A stretch of 6,607 nucleotides of DNA, taken from contig DCGO01000006.1 of NCBI GenBank assembly GCA_002314605.1, positions 13,041 through 19,647 of the forward strand. The letters run 5' to 3'. Positions within the stretch are counted from its first letter, which is position 1; every line of letters starts with the position of its first letter. The translations under genes and the position numbers were made by a program. Shown piece by piece: positions 1 through 5,925 of this stretch. The notes below the pieces were generated by a model. It was given only the letters and a program-made list of their open reading frames with translations. It ran no database searches and was not told the DNA's origin. This DNA comes from Lentisphaeria bacterium UBA1776 (GTDB taxonomy: Bacteria > Verrucomicrobiota > Lentisphaeria > Victivallales > Victivallaceae).

Positions 1-55
1 GTTTGAATTTTTAGAGGTACCCTGATTTTTTGAATTTACTTTACGGACCCTGTCG

Positions 56-70
56 GGCGGCTCCGCCGCC
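56..70. other. GC-rich stem-loop beyond the 3' end of the regulator gene
   Basis: A perfect 6-bp inverted repeat (GGCGGC, loop TCC, GCCGCC) starts 10 bases beyond the stop codon of the minus-strand regulator. On the plus strand it is followed by TTCTT. On the minus strand, the direction in which the regulator is transcribed, no T run follows. It is therefore a poor intrinsic terminator for the regulator and at best a weak one for a plus-strand transcript entering from the left. It could still act as a 3'-end stabilising hairpin. The remaining bases 1-55 are AT-rich, have stop codons on the plus strand, and hold only a 9-bp direct repeat TTTGAATTT (2-10 and 29-37). Confidence 0.35.
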
Positions 71-79
71 TTCTTGGGC

Positions 80-1108
80 TCAATAGCGAATATTCTGCCG
101 CTGACGTTTCACGAATACGGGGCGGCTCCACTCCAGTTTTGGCCGGTTCTGCTCCATGGCCCGGCGGAAAACATCCCGGAAATCGAAGTGCCAGGTGGAG
201 AATTCAAATCCCGGGATCCGGGACCAGACCTCATCGTGACAGCCGATCCGTACCAGTTCCCGGTAGGCCGGGGCCAGGGATTCCAGCAGATTGGCTACCC
301 GGAAGACCAGAATGTCCGATGCCCCGAAAATTGCCGTGGGACGCTCTTTTCCGAAAAAGAGCCGCTGAAAGCGTTCCGGGTTCACATCGTAATCCAAATG
401 CCAGCAGTAGTCGAATTCCGGCGAAAGAAATTTTACACCGTTGGATTCGGCGGCCGCCTGAAGATAGCGGAGTTTGAAGGGCAGCGGGTCTTGCCTGTGC
501 CCCACAAAGACGATCCGTTTGTGTCCCTGCTTCTGCAGATATTTCAGGGCTGCAGCATAGGTGCCTTCGTAGTCGATCAGAACTCCCCTTGCCGGCAGTT
601 CCTGATCGTGCCATTCGAAACGGTTGACAAAGACCGGATCAAACTCCTGAACGATCTCTTCGATTTCCCGGTAGTCGTGCTGATCCGCCCCCAGATCGAT
701 GGCGATCCTCTGAGGGGAGGTCGCCAGCAGAGTTTTCAAGGATTCCGCCCCGTTGGCGAAGATCGGCGCGGCCAGATAGTGATTTTCCCCAGCCATGTCC
801 AGCAGATCATCGTAATACCGGTCCATGGAACTCTGACGGATGTCTGTATAAAGTGCGAAATGCTTGAGGGCCGGGAGAGTTGCATCTGCAACCATGCTGC
901 CGCTGCGCTCCCGGGTCCGGACCAGTCCCTTTTTTTCCAGCGCCCGCATGGCTTTCACGATCACGATGGTGGAGCAGTCATATTGCTCCGCCAGCAGCCG
1001 CATGGAGGGAAGGCGTGATCCCTTTTTCATGACACCGGAGACGATCTGCTGCTCCAGCATCTTCTGAACCATTTCCTGTTTCGAGTGACCGATCATTTTT
1101 TTCCGCAT
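80..1108 (-). CDS. GntR-type winged-helix regulator with LacI-type sugar-sensor domain
   Basis: This is a transcription factor of 342 residues, or 338 if it starts at Met5. Residues about 10-75 form a GntR-class winged helix: the LPSMRLLAEQY segment with conserved LPS, the recognition region around STIVIVKAM, then LEKKGLVRTRERSGSMV for the wing. Residues about 83-330 read as a periplasmic-binding-protein-like fold of the LacI/GalR effector type. Evidence includes the GHKRIVFVGH strand (195-204), the PTAIFGASDILVFRVANLL segment (257-275) and an IGCHDE strand (288-293). Such hybrids usually bind a sugar or sugar derivative and repress nearby carbohydrate genes. There is no signal peptide or membrane segment, so it is cytosolic. 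It is transcribed away from a secreted carbohydrate-binding protein, its most likely target together with its own gene. The Met1 start has no Shine-Dalgarno; Met5 (at 1096) has GGA five bases upstream and fits the promoter spacing better. The ligand cannot be read from the sequence. Confidence 0.9.
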   Translation of the reverse strand: MRKKMIGHSKQEMVQKMLEQQIVSGVMKKGSRLPSMRLLAEQYDCSTIVIVKAMRALEKKGLVRTRERSGSMVADATLPALKHFALYTDIRQSSMDRYYDDLLDMAGENHYLAAPIFANGAESLKTLLATSPQRIAIDLGADQHDYREIEEIVQEFDPVFVNRFEWHDQELPARGVLIDYEGTYAAALKYLQKQGHKRIVFVGHRQDPLPFKLRYLQAAAESNGVKFLSPEFDYCWHLDYDVNPERFQRLFFGKERPTAIFGASDILVFRVANLLESLAPAYRELVRIGCHDEVWSRIPGFEFSTWHFDFRDVFRRAMEQNRPKLEWSRPVFVKRQRQNIRY

Positions 1109-1111
1109 TTC

Positions 1112-1132
1112 TCTGTTATATCTGTTATTAAC
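1112..1132. promoter_or_regulatory. Candidate operator: palindrome plus direct repeat over the regulator start site
   Basis: GTTATTAAC (1124-1132) is a perfect palindrome around a central base (GTTA-T-TAAC). It overlaps the -10 and the expected start point of the minus-strand promoter. An 8-bp direct repeat, TCTGTTAT, occurs at 1112-1119 and 1121-1128 (9-bp period) in the leader, and its second copy overlaps the palindrome. Short AT-rich palindromes over the promoter are typical of GntR-class operators, so autorepression by the adjacent regulator is the simplest reading. The assignment rests on position and symmetry only. Confidence 0.45.
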
Positions 1133-1158
1133 TATAAGCGGATTTTCGGTTTTGTCAA
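1131..1158 (-). promoter_or_regulatory. Sigma-70 promoter of the regulator gene
   Basis: Reading the minus strand, a perfect -35 TTGACA (1158-1153) is followed by a 16-base spacer and a -10 TATAGT (1136-1131, five of six consensus bases). Transcription would start near 1122-1124. That leaves only about 14-16 untranslated bases before the Met1 codon, or about 26-28 before Met5. The -10 element overlaps the GTTATTAAC palindrome, which suggests repression at this promoter. Confidence 0.7.
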
Positions 1159-1207
1159 GGGAAACAGCTTTTTTTCCACAAAAAATCAGGCGTGTCTGCC
1201 GCTGGAT

Positions 1208-1235
1208 TTGACATTAACCGGCGCAGGGCTATATT
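1208..1235 (+). promoter_or_regulatory. Sigma-70 promoter of the secreted CBM9-like gene
   Basis: A perfect -35 TTGACA (1208-1213), a 16-base spacer and a -10 TATATT (1230-1235, five of six consensus bases) predict a start near 1242 and a leader of about 30 bases. Runs of T and A at 1169-1186 lie upstream and could help RNA polymerase binding. GACATTAAC (1210-1218) overlaps the -35 and matches the candidate operator GTTATTAAC at seven of nine bases, so the divergent regulator might bind here too. Confidence 0.75.
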
Positions 1236-1260
1236 CTGAAACGGGTATTGGCTGCTGCAT

Positions 1261-1265
1261 GGAGG
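1261..1265 (+). promoter_or_regulatory. Ribosome binding site that fixes the start at 1272
   Basis: GGAGG lies six bases before the ATG at 1272. An in-frame TTG at 1248 would extend the protein by eight residues, but it would put this motif inside the coding sequence and spoil the N-terminal signal peptide. The ATG at 1272 is therefore preferred. Confidence 0.85.
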
Positions 1266-1271
1266 ATCAAT

Positions 1272-2561
1272 ATGGCGGTAAAATTTTTCCCTGTTCTGGT
1301 CGTCATTTCAGTTTTGTGCCCGGGTGTTTCTTTTGCGGCATCCGGGGTATCCGGGACCGTACAGGGAGATATTTTTGTCTGGAATGCTCCATGCAATCTC
1401 GATTTGTCCAAATACCGGTACTGGGAGAAAGCGGGGACGCGTCCGGAAACGGAATTTGCGGCGGCCTTCAGCGAGGACCGGAAAAGTCTTTTCATTGCCG
1501 CCAAATGTTATGATCCGGCGGCTGCGGAGAAGCCGGGCCGGGCGGAGGACTTTCTGGAGGTGCGGCTCCGGACGGGCCAGAACAGCGTATTCCGGATCCA
1601 GGTCACTCCTGCCGGAGTCATTTCCGGATCCTGTTCTGCGGAAAAACCGGAAGAGTCCGGATTTCTGTGGCTGCGGTCCCGGGTGAAATCTTATCCGGAC
1701 CACTGGGAGACGGAGATCGTGCTCGATGTGGCCCGGATCCGTCAGAAGCCGGACTGGTTTTCCGCATGGCAGCTGGAACTCTCCAGGAAGGTGTCTCCGG
1801 AGAAGTGTGCCCGCCGTCTGGTCATTCCCCGGAAGGATGCTTCCGGACGGGAGGTGAATTCTTATTACTGCGTGCTCAGGGCTCTTCCCGGCGCCTCGGC
1901 ACCGGAGGAATATGTGATCCGGAAACGGCGCCGTCCCGTGGCGCTGACCGATGGCTGGGAAAGTGCCGCATGGAAGGATATTCCGGCGTTGTCTCTCAGA
2001 TATGAGCACTGGAAACACGGGCTTTCCTCTGGATTTGTTCCTGAAGTGTCCGCCAAAATCCAGTATGATCCGGAGCGGATCTTCATTCTGTATAAGGTGG
2101 AGGACTGTTTTATCCGGGGCGATTTCAAAAAAGATCAGCAGCTGGTCTGTCTTGACAGTGCGGTGGAAATTTTCCTTCAACCGCATGGAAGCCGGTTTTA
2201 CTACAATCTGGAGTCAAACTGCATCGGGACGATTCTCTTGCGGCGGAACTGTTTTGAAAACGGGAAGCAGCTTCACACTCCGATGCCGCCGGAACTTCTG
2301 AAAAGGATCCGGCGCCATTCTTCTCTTCCCGGGAATCTTGCCGGCGAGATCTCCACGCCGACGGTCTGGTATCTCGCTCTTCAGGTTCCCCGGGAGGTCT
2401 TTTCCTCTGCGGCAAAGTTCCTTCCGCTGGCCGGGCAGGTCTGGAGAGGCAATGTCTTCAAGTGTGCCGACAGGACCTCCCATCCGCACTGGCTTGCCTG
2501 GCACAAATGCGGTACCTATCATGAGCCGGAGGCCTTCGGAACTTTCCGTTTTGAAGAGTAA
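1272..2561 (+). CDS. Secreted protein with two carbohydrate-binding family 9-like domains
   Basis: This is a protein of 429 residues exported by Sec. Residues 1-22 are a signal peptide (hydrophobic run, then VSFA with likely cleavage before ASG). Residues about 30-205 look like a diverged CBM9-type beta-sandwich (FAAAFSEDRKSLFIAAKCYD, WETEIVLDVARI, WQLELSRKV). Residues about 213-429 are a clear match to the stand-alone CBM9-like domain: DSAVEIFLQP (295-304), YYNLESNCIGT (310-320), WRGNVFKCAD (391-400), SHPHWLAW (403-410) and a final HEPEAFGTFRF. No glycosidase or lyase module is seen, and no lipobox, so it should be periplasmic or released. In this family the fold binds sugars, but for the single-domain type the ligand is mostly unknown. 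It has its own strong promoter, is divergent from a sugar-sensor regulator, and ends at a hairpin. A role in sensing or retaining a glycan breakdown product is inference. Confidence 0.88.
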   Translation: MAVKFFPVLVVISVLCPGVSFAASGVSGTVQGDIFVWNAPCNLDLSKYRYWEKAGTRPETEFAAAFSEDRKSLFIAAKCYDPAAAEKPGRAEDFLEVRLRTGQNSVFRIQVTPAGVISGSCSAEKPEESGFLWLRSRVKSYPDHWETEIVLDVARIRQKPDWFSAWQLELSRKVSPEKCARRLVIPRKDASGREVNSYYCVLRALPGASAPEEYVIRKRRRPVALTDGWESAAWKDIPALSLRYEHWKHGLSSGFVPEVSAKIQYDPERIFILYKVEDCFIRGDFKKDQQLVCLDSAVEIFLQPHGSRFYYNLESNCIGTILLRRNCFENGKQLHTPMPPELLKRIRRHSSLPGNLAGEISTPTVWYLALQVPREVFSSAAKFLPLAGQVWRGNVFKCADRTSHPHWLAWHKCGTYHEPEAFGTFRFEE

Positions 2562-2566
2562 TGCAG

Positions 2567-2590
2567 ACGGGGATTCGCGTTCCCGTTTTC
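2567..2590 (+). terminator. Rho-independent terminator after the CBM9-like gene
   Basis: A 7-bp stem (ACGGGGA at 2567-2573 pairing with TTCCCGT at 2580-2586, including one G-T pair) closes a six-base loop and runs into TTTT (2586-2589). It starts five bases after the stop codon. The T run is short, so termination may be partial and some read-through into the following operon is possible. Confidence 0.6.
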
Positions 2591-2619
2591 CGTAATTCTC
2601 AAAAATCTGCTCTTTCGGG

Positions 2620-2648
2620 TTGCTTTTTTGATGAAAACGGTGTATTGT
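2620..2648 (+). promoter_or_regulatory. Weak candidate promoter for the four-gene operon
   Basis: TTGCTT (2620-2625) and TATTGT (2643-2648) are separated by 17 bases, matching the sigma-70 consensus at three and four of six positions. The predicted start would fall at about the ATG at 2656, giving a nearly leaderless message, which agrees with the absence of a Shine-Dalgarno there. It is listed because the gap of 94 bases after a terminator should contain a promoter, but read-through or another sigma factor is equally possible. Confidence 0.25.
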
Positions 2649-2655
2649 TCCATAT

Positions 2656-3057
2656 ATGATCTATGATTTCGACACAGCCGTATGCCTTGCGCGCAGTCCG
2701 GTATCCGCCGAAAGTGCGCTGATGCGTCTGAGGGGGATGATCGGACGGCACTTTCATGACCGCATGGATGCCATGATCTTCCGACGGTGTCAGGCGGTGC
2801 ATACGTTGTTTATGGCCATTCCCATAGATGTGCTGTTTCTGGACAGGGAGAGCCGGGTGGTCAAGGTCGAGAGGAGACTGCCGGCCTGGCGCTTCTATGC
2901 CGGGGTGCGGGGGGCTGTGACGACGGTGGAGTTTCCCGCCGGAAGTCTGGACGGAGTGGAGCCGGGGCACAGGATCCTGCTGGATCAGGCGCCGGATCAG
3001 CAGACGCTCCGGGCGATGAAAAATCATGGCGGTATGAAGGAAAGCTTGGATCTGTAA
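2656..3057 (+). CDS. Small DUF192-family protein
   Basis: The product has 133 residues and resembles the DUF192 (COG1430) family, whose biochemical role is unknown. The core is residues 45-108: C45 and VHT (48-50), M53, then PIDVLFLD (56-63), the VV(K)VERRLPAWR strand (68-79), and VEFPAGSLDGVEPGH (91-105), which matches the family's terminal ELPAG-type segment. Residues 12-33 (ARSPVSAESALMRLRGMIGRHF) correspond to the usual A-t-x-R-x-x-GL-m-GR opening, which supports the long start at 2656 although no Shine-Dalgarno precedes it. Many family members carry a signal peptide; this one has none and appears cytosolic. It is the first gene of a tight cluster and its stop lies five bases before the next ATG. 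Cytosolic DUF192 proteins are often found beside secretion or pilus genes, which fits the membrane-associated neighbours, but no function can be claimed. Confidence 0.75.
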   Translation: MIYDFDTAVCLARSPVSAESALMRLRGMIGRHFHDRMDAMIFRRCQAVHTLFMAIPIDVLFLDRESRVVKVERRLPAWRFYAGVRGAVTTVEFPAGSLDGVEPGHRILLDQAPDQQTLRAMKNHGGMKESLDL

Positions 3058-3062
3058 ATCCT

Positions 3063-4547
3063 ATGAAACTTTTTTTTGTCAATGGTGTGAAGGCCGGTGA
3101 AGAGCTGGAACTGGCTCTTTCGGAGATTACCGTCGGACGGGAGCTGGACAATATTGTCAATCTTCCGGTGGAGGGGGTTTCCCGCTATCATGGCAGATTC
3201 TACCGGACGGATGACGGCACCTGGATGGTGGAAGATTCCGGCAGTACCAACGGCATCAAGTGCAACCGGGTCCGGATCCGGGAACCCCGTGTTCTGAAGG
3301 AGGGCGATCTGGTGGAATTCGGCGACCAGATGATCCGGGTTACGGAACTGGCCTCGGCTGTCCGGCCCCCGGTGGTGCTGTCTCTGGTGGATGAGGATCC
3401 TGAACCGGAGTCCTCTCCTGCAGAGCCTGTCCCTGCAGCGGTTCCGGTTCCGCCGGAACCGGTCCGACCGCCTGCAGTTCCCCCGCCGGAAGACAGGACC
3501 GGCGTTTCCTGCGCAGAACTTGCCGATGCGCTGAAAAACGGAAAACTGCGTCTCTTTGGCGGGCGGGGTACGGAGAAGCCGGCCCCGGAAAAAGCGGGGG
3601 CGGAATCCGGAACTCCGGTGAGGAAGTCCCGTTTTTCCAACCGGCTGTATTATACACTGGTGATCTGTCTGGCGCTGATCGGGATCTCGGTGTTTTACAA
3701 CTCATCCAAGGCAAGGCCGGTCCTGACGGCTCCGGCGGAAGTTCCGGATAAGGTTTATGCCGGACGGTTCATGCTTTATTACGAGAAGCTCATCATCACG
3801 GACGATAACGTTTTTTATTTTGTTCTGCATATTGAAAACGGCAAGGCGAAGTTCCAGATTGATGACCTCAAGAGTTCCCGCAGTTTCGTAAGGGACGGGA
3901 TTGTGTTTCAGGCGGATGCCTACGAGCATTTCCATACAGTCCTGACGAGGGAAAAGTTTTTCAGCGTCGCATCTCCGCCGGCGGCTGTCGCGGCTGGAAG
4001 TCTGCGGGACCGGCGCCGGATGGTGGTCTGCGACCGCGGGGTGCTGCATGAAGTGCTGGTGCAGAACAATACCCGGCCCCAGGCTTTTGAGGAAATGGAG
4101 CAGGCTGTCAATCTCTTTGCGGAAAATTATGCTTTGCGCACGGTCTCCATGACACCGGAAGAACTGCAGGAACAGGCTCTGCTGCATTACGACAAGGCGG
4201 AGGAGCTGTTCCAGAACCGGGAGGCCCGGCCCGCCAATCTGCGGGAGGCGATCCAGCGGTTCAAACTGGCCATGGATTATCTGGAGGCGTTTGTCCCCAA
4301 ACCGACTTTGTATGGACGGGCCAGAAAACGCTGGGGAGAAGCGGAGCGCATCCGCAAGGACCGGATCGCCGCGCTGCAGTCCGAGCGGATCCGGCTGGCG
4401 AAACTGCGGGAGTTTGCCGCCATTTCGCCGATTTTGGACGAGATCATGGCACTCAGCGATCCGGATTCCGTTGATTTCAGCGCCGCCCGTACCTGGCGGA
4501 TCGAGATCGACAGTTTTCTGCGCAAACAGGGAGGGCGCAACCGATGA
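3063..4547 (+). CDS. FHA-domain single-pass membrane protein with large extracytoplasmic region
   Basis: The product has 494 residues. Residues 1-97 are an FHA domain with all hallmark residues: GR (25-26), SRYHGRF (40-46) and DSGSTNG (58-64). FHA domains bind phosphothreonine peptides in the cytosol. A Pro/Glu/Val-rich linker (about 110-145) and a charged stretch (VRKSRFSNR, 186-194) lead to one transmembrane helix (about 195-212); the positive charges predict the N-terminus inside. The C-terminal 280 residues would be extracytoplasmic: an unrecognised mixed beta region (230-335), a TPR-like helical pair (364-410) and a charged, possibly coiled-coil segment (416-452). An upstream in-frame GTG at 2787 exists, but the translation before Met at 3063 is a low-complexity shadow of the DUF192 gene and the FHA fold begins at once after this Met. 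The start has only a weak ribosome site, consistent with translational coupling. FHA-TM-periplasm topology recalls type III secretion YscD/PrgH ring proteins; no other secretion gene is present, so that is only an alternative. Confidence 0.85.
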   Translation: MKLFFVNGVKAGEELELALSEITVGRELDNIVNLPVEGVSRYHGRFYRTDDGTWMVEDSGSTNGIKCNRVRIREPRVLKEGDLVEFGDQMIRVTELASAVRPPVVLSLVDEDPEPESSPAEPVPAAVPVPPEPVRPPAVPPPEDRTGVSCAELADALKNGKLRLFGGRGTEKPAPEKAGAESGTPVRKSRFSNRLYYTLVICLALIGISVFYNSSKARPVLTAPAEVPDKVYAGRFMLYYEKLIITDDNVFYFVLHIENGKAKFQIDDLKSSRSFVRDGIVFQADAYEHFHTVLTREKFFSVASPPAAVAAGSLRDRRRMVVCDRGVLHEVLVQNNTRPQAFEEMEQAVNLFAENYALRTVSMTPEELQEQALLHYDKAEELFQNREARPANLREAIQRFKLAMDYLEAFVPKPTLYGRARKRWGEAERIRKDRIAALQSERIRLAKLREFAAISPILDEIMALSDPDSVDFSAARTWRIEIDSFLRKQGGRNR

Positions 4548-5917
4548 ATTTCCGGGTGATTCTCTGCGGTGCCGTACTTTTGGCGGGACTCTGCGGCTGT
4601 TCCCGCCGGACGGCTGAACCGGCTGTGCGGAAGCTCAAGCTGAATGCTTCTGTCGCCGGGGCCAGGGCGTGGGTGGCCGGGAGAGCTTTCCAGCTGCCGC
4701 ACCAGTTCAAGATGTCCGGAGGGAACTATCTCTTCCGGCTGGAGAAAGCAGGGTACGGGCCCGCATGGTTTGCCTGCCGGGTTTCGGCATCCGGGATCGA
4801 AACGGCAAAAATGGCGGAAGGCGATACTGTCCGCTGGGAAAAATTGACAGTCTCTGAGGTGGTGGTTCCCATGCGGGAAGAAGGGGGGACTGTGCTGATC
4901 GAGAGTCAGCCCAAGGCTGTGGAAGTTTCGATAAACGGCCGGGTGCTGGGGGCCACGCCGCTCATCCTGACCAATCAGCCGGTGGGGCGTCATGAGGCTC
5001 AGCTCCGCTGTGCAAATTATGCGGAAAATGCGGTGTCCTGGGAGATCCGGGACTCCCGTCCGGTGATTGTCAAGGCGGATCTCCGGAGCAATATCGGCGA
5101 GATTTATGTCAGCAGTACTCCTGCCGGAGCGAGGCTCTATATCGATGAAAAACTGGTGGGGCAGACCCCATACCGCTCCACCATCGTCATCGGGCAGCAC
5201 CAGATCCGGCTGGAGCATGACGGGTATTTGCCCTATGCCGCCCACGTCAGTGTGACTCAGGGCAAGAAGCTGCGTTTCCCCTGCACATTGACCAGCAGTC
5301 CTGGAGGGCTGACGGTGACTTCTTCTCCTGCCGGGGCGCAGGTGACCATCAATGGCCGTGTCCGCGGGAATACCCCGCTACAGCTGCACGATATGCAGGC
5401 GGGAGAGTATCGTCTGGCAATATCGCTGCAGGGATTTGACCGGCAGGAAAAGACCGTGAAGATTGTCCCCGGCGGGAAACTGACGGTCGATTTTGCTTTG
5501 AAGACCAGTCACGGAGGAATCGAATTGAATATTTACCCGGCTGGAGTCACCGTATTTCTGAACAACCGTCGGCTGGGGGTGGTCCGGCCGGGGGAGGGGA
5601 GTACGCAGACACAGCTGATGAGGATCGGCAATCTTGCGCCGGGAACTTACCGGATCAAGCTTGTTCACAAGCGGGCCAATCCTGAACAGCAGGTCTTTTC
5701 GGTCAATGTGAACAAAGGGGAGATCTCCCGGCCTCCCAGATTTGAATTGTGGGTGCCGAATGCGGAGATCGTCTGGCGGGATAACGGCAAGGCTGAACTT
5801 GGCATGATATACGGGGAATCGGACAGAGTGGTCCTTTTCGGGCCCGTCAAGGGAATCAAATACGAAATCAAAAAAAATCTGTTGAAGTCTATCAAATGGC
5901 TTGATATAACTGAATAA
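4544..5917 (+). CDS. PEGA-repeat lipoprotein
   Basis: The product has 457 residues. It begins with a short lipoprotein signal: hydrophobic core VILCGAVLLAGL, then LCGC with Cys19 as the likely lipidated residue. PEGA-type beta repeats follow: a worn copy at about 30-85, then clearer copies at about 115-180 (SQPKAVEVSINGRVLGATPL), 184-250 (STPAGARLYIDEKLVGQTPY), 254-320 (SSPAGAQVTINGRVRGNTPL) and 324-400 (YPAGVTVFLNNRRLG, with an insertion). Each has the sequence S-x-P-x-G/A-x-x-V-x-I-x-G-x-x-x-G-x-T-P-L and a later G-x-(H/Y) strand. A distinct tail (403-457, rich in charged beta strands, ending KSIKWLDITE) follows. PEGA repeats occur in envelope proteins and are thought to bind surface or wall partners. 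The start overlaps the FHA gene stop (ATGA at 4544-4547), with AGGGAGGG (4528-4535) eight bases upstream. This tight coupling suggests the two products act together at the envelope. Confidence 0.88.
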   Translation: MNFRVILCGAVLLAGLCGCSRRTAEPAVRKLKLNASVAGARAWVAGRAFQLPHQFKMSGGNYLFRLEKAGYGPAWFACRVSASGIETAKMAEGDTVRWEKLTVSEVVVPMREEGGTVLIESQPKAVEVSINGRVLGATPLILTNQPVGRHEAQLRCANYAENAVSWEIRDSRPVIVKADLRSNIGEIYVSSTPAGARLYIDEKLVGQTPYRSTIVIGQHQIRLEHDGYLPYAAHVSVTQGKKLRFPCTLTSSPGGLTVTSSPAGAQVTINGRVRGNTPLQLHDMQAGEYRLAISLQGFDRQEKTVKIVPGGKLTVDFALKTSHGGIELNIYPAGVTVFLNNRRLGVVRPGEGSTQTQLMRIGNLAPGTYRIKLVHKRANPEQQVFSVNVNKGEISRPPRFELWVPNAEIVWRDNGKAELGMIYGESDRVVLFGPVKGIKYEIKKNLLKSIKWLDITE

Positions 5918-5922
5918 GGAGG
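5916..5922 (+). promoter_or_regulatory. Strong Shine-Dalgarno of the aldolase gene, overlapping the preceding stop
   Basis: AAGGAGG shares its first two bases with the TAA stop (5915-5917) of the PEGA gene and ends three bases before the ATG at 5926. That spacing is short. The next codon is TTG (5929), six bases from the motif, so initiation at that codon is possible; the protein would lose one residue. The overlap points to re-initiation by ribosomes finishing the PEGA gene. Confidence 0.65.
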
Positions 5923-5925
5923 CGT

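Noticed and set aside
1..55. Direct repeat TTTGAATTT (2-10 and 29-37) as a possible attachment site or mobile-element end
   Set aside because: The repeat is short and low-complexity in AT-rich DNA, with no integrase, transposase or tRNA nearby.
74..1018. Long plus-strand open frame (314 codons) opposite the regulator gene
   Set aside because: It lies antisense to a clear GntR/LacI-type regulator, its translation has no recognisable domain or realistic composition, and it has no ribosome site. It is a shadow of GC-biased codons.
1160..1178. Possible hairpin GGAAA...TTTCC with a T run in the divergent intergenic region
   Set aside because: The stem is only five weak pairs, and it lies between two divergent promoters where no transcript needs to end. 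It is more likely a simple A/T-tract region upstream of the promoter.
1308..2186. Minus-strand open frame (292 codons) inside the CBM9-like gene
   Set aside because: The plus strand encodes a signal peptide and family signature motifs through this whole span. The antisense translation is rich in Arg, Pro and Gly without any motif.
2787..3062. N-terminal extension of the FHA protein from a GTG at 2787
   Set aside because: The extension overlaps the DUF192 gene in another frame and reads as Gly/Ala/Arg-rich low-complexity sequence. The FHA fold starts directly at the ATG at 3063.
4277..5245. Minus-strand open frame (322 codons) across the FHA/PEGA junction
   Set aside because: It is antisense to two well-supported genes joined by an ATGA overlap, and no domain is recognisable in its translation.
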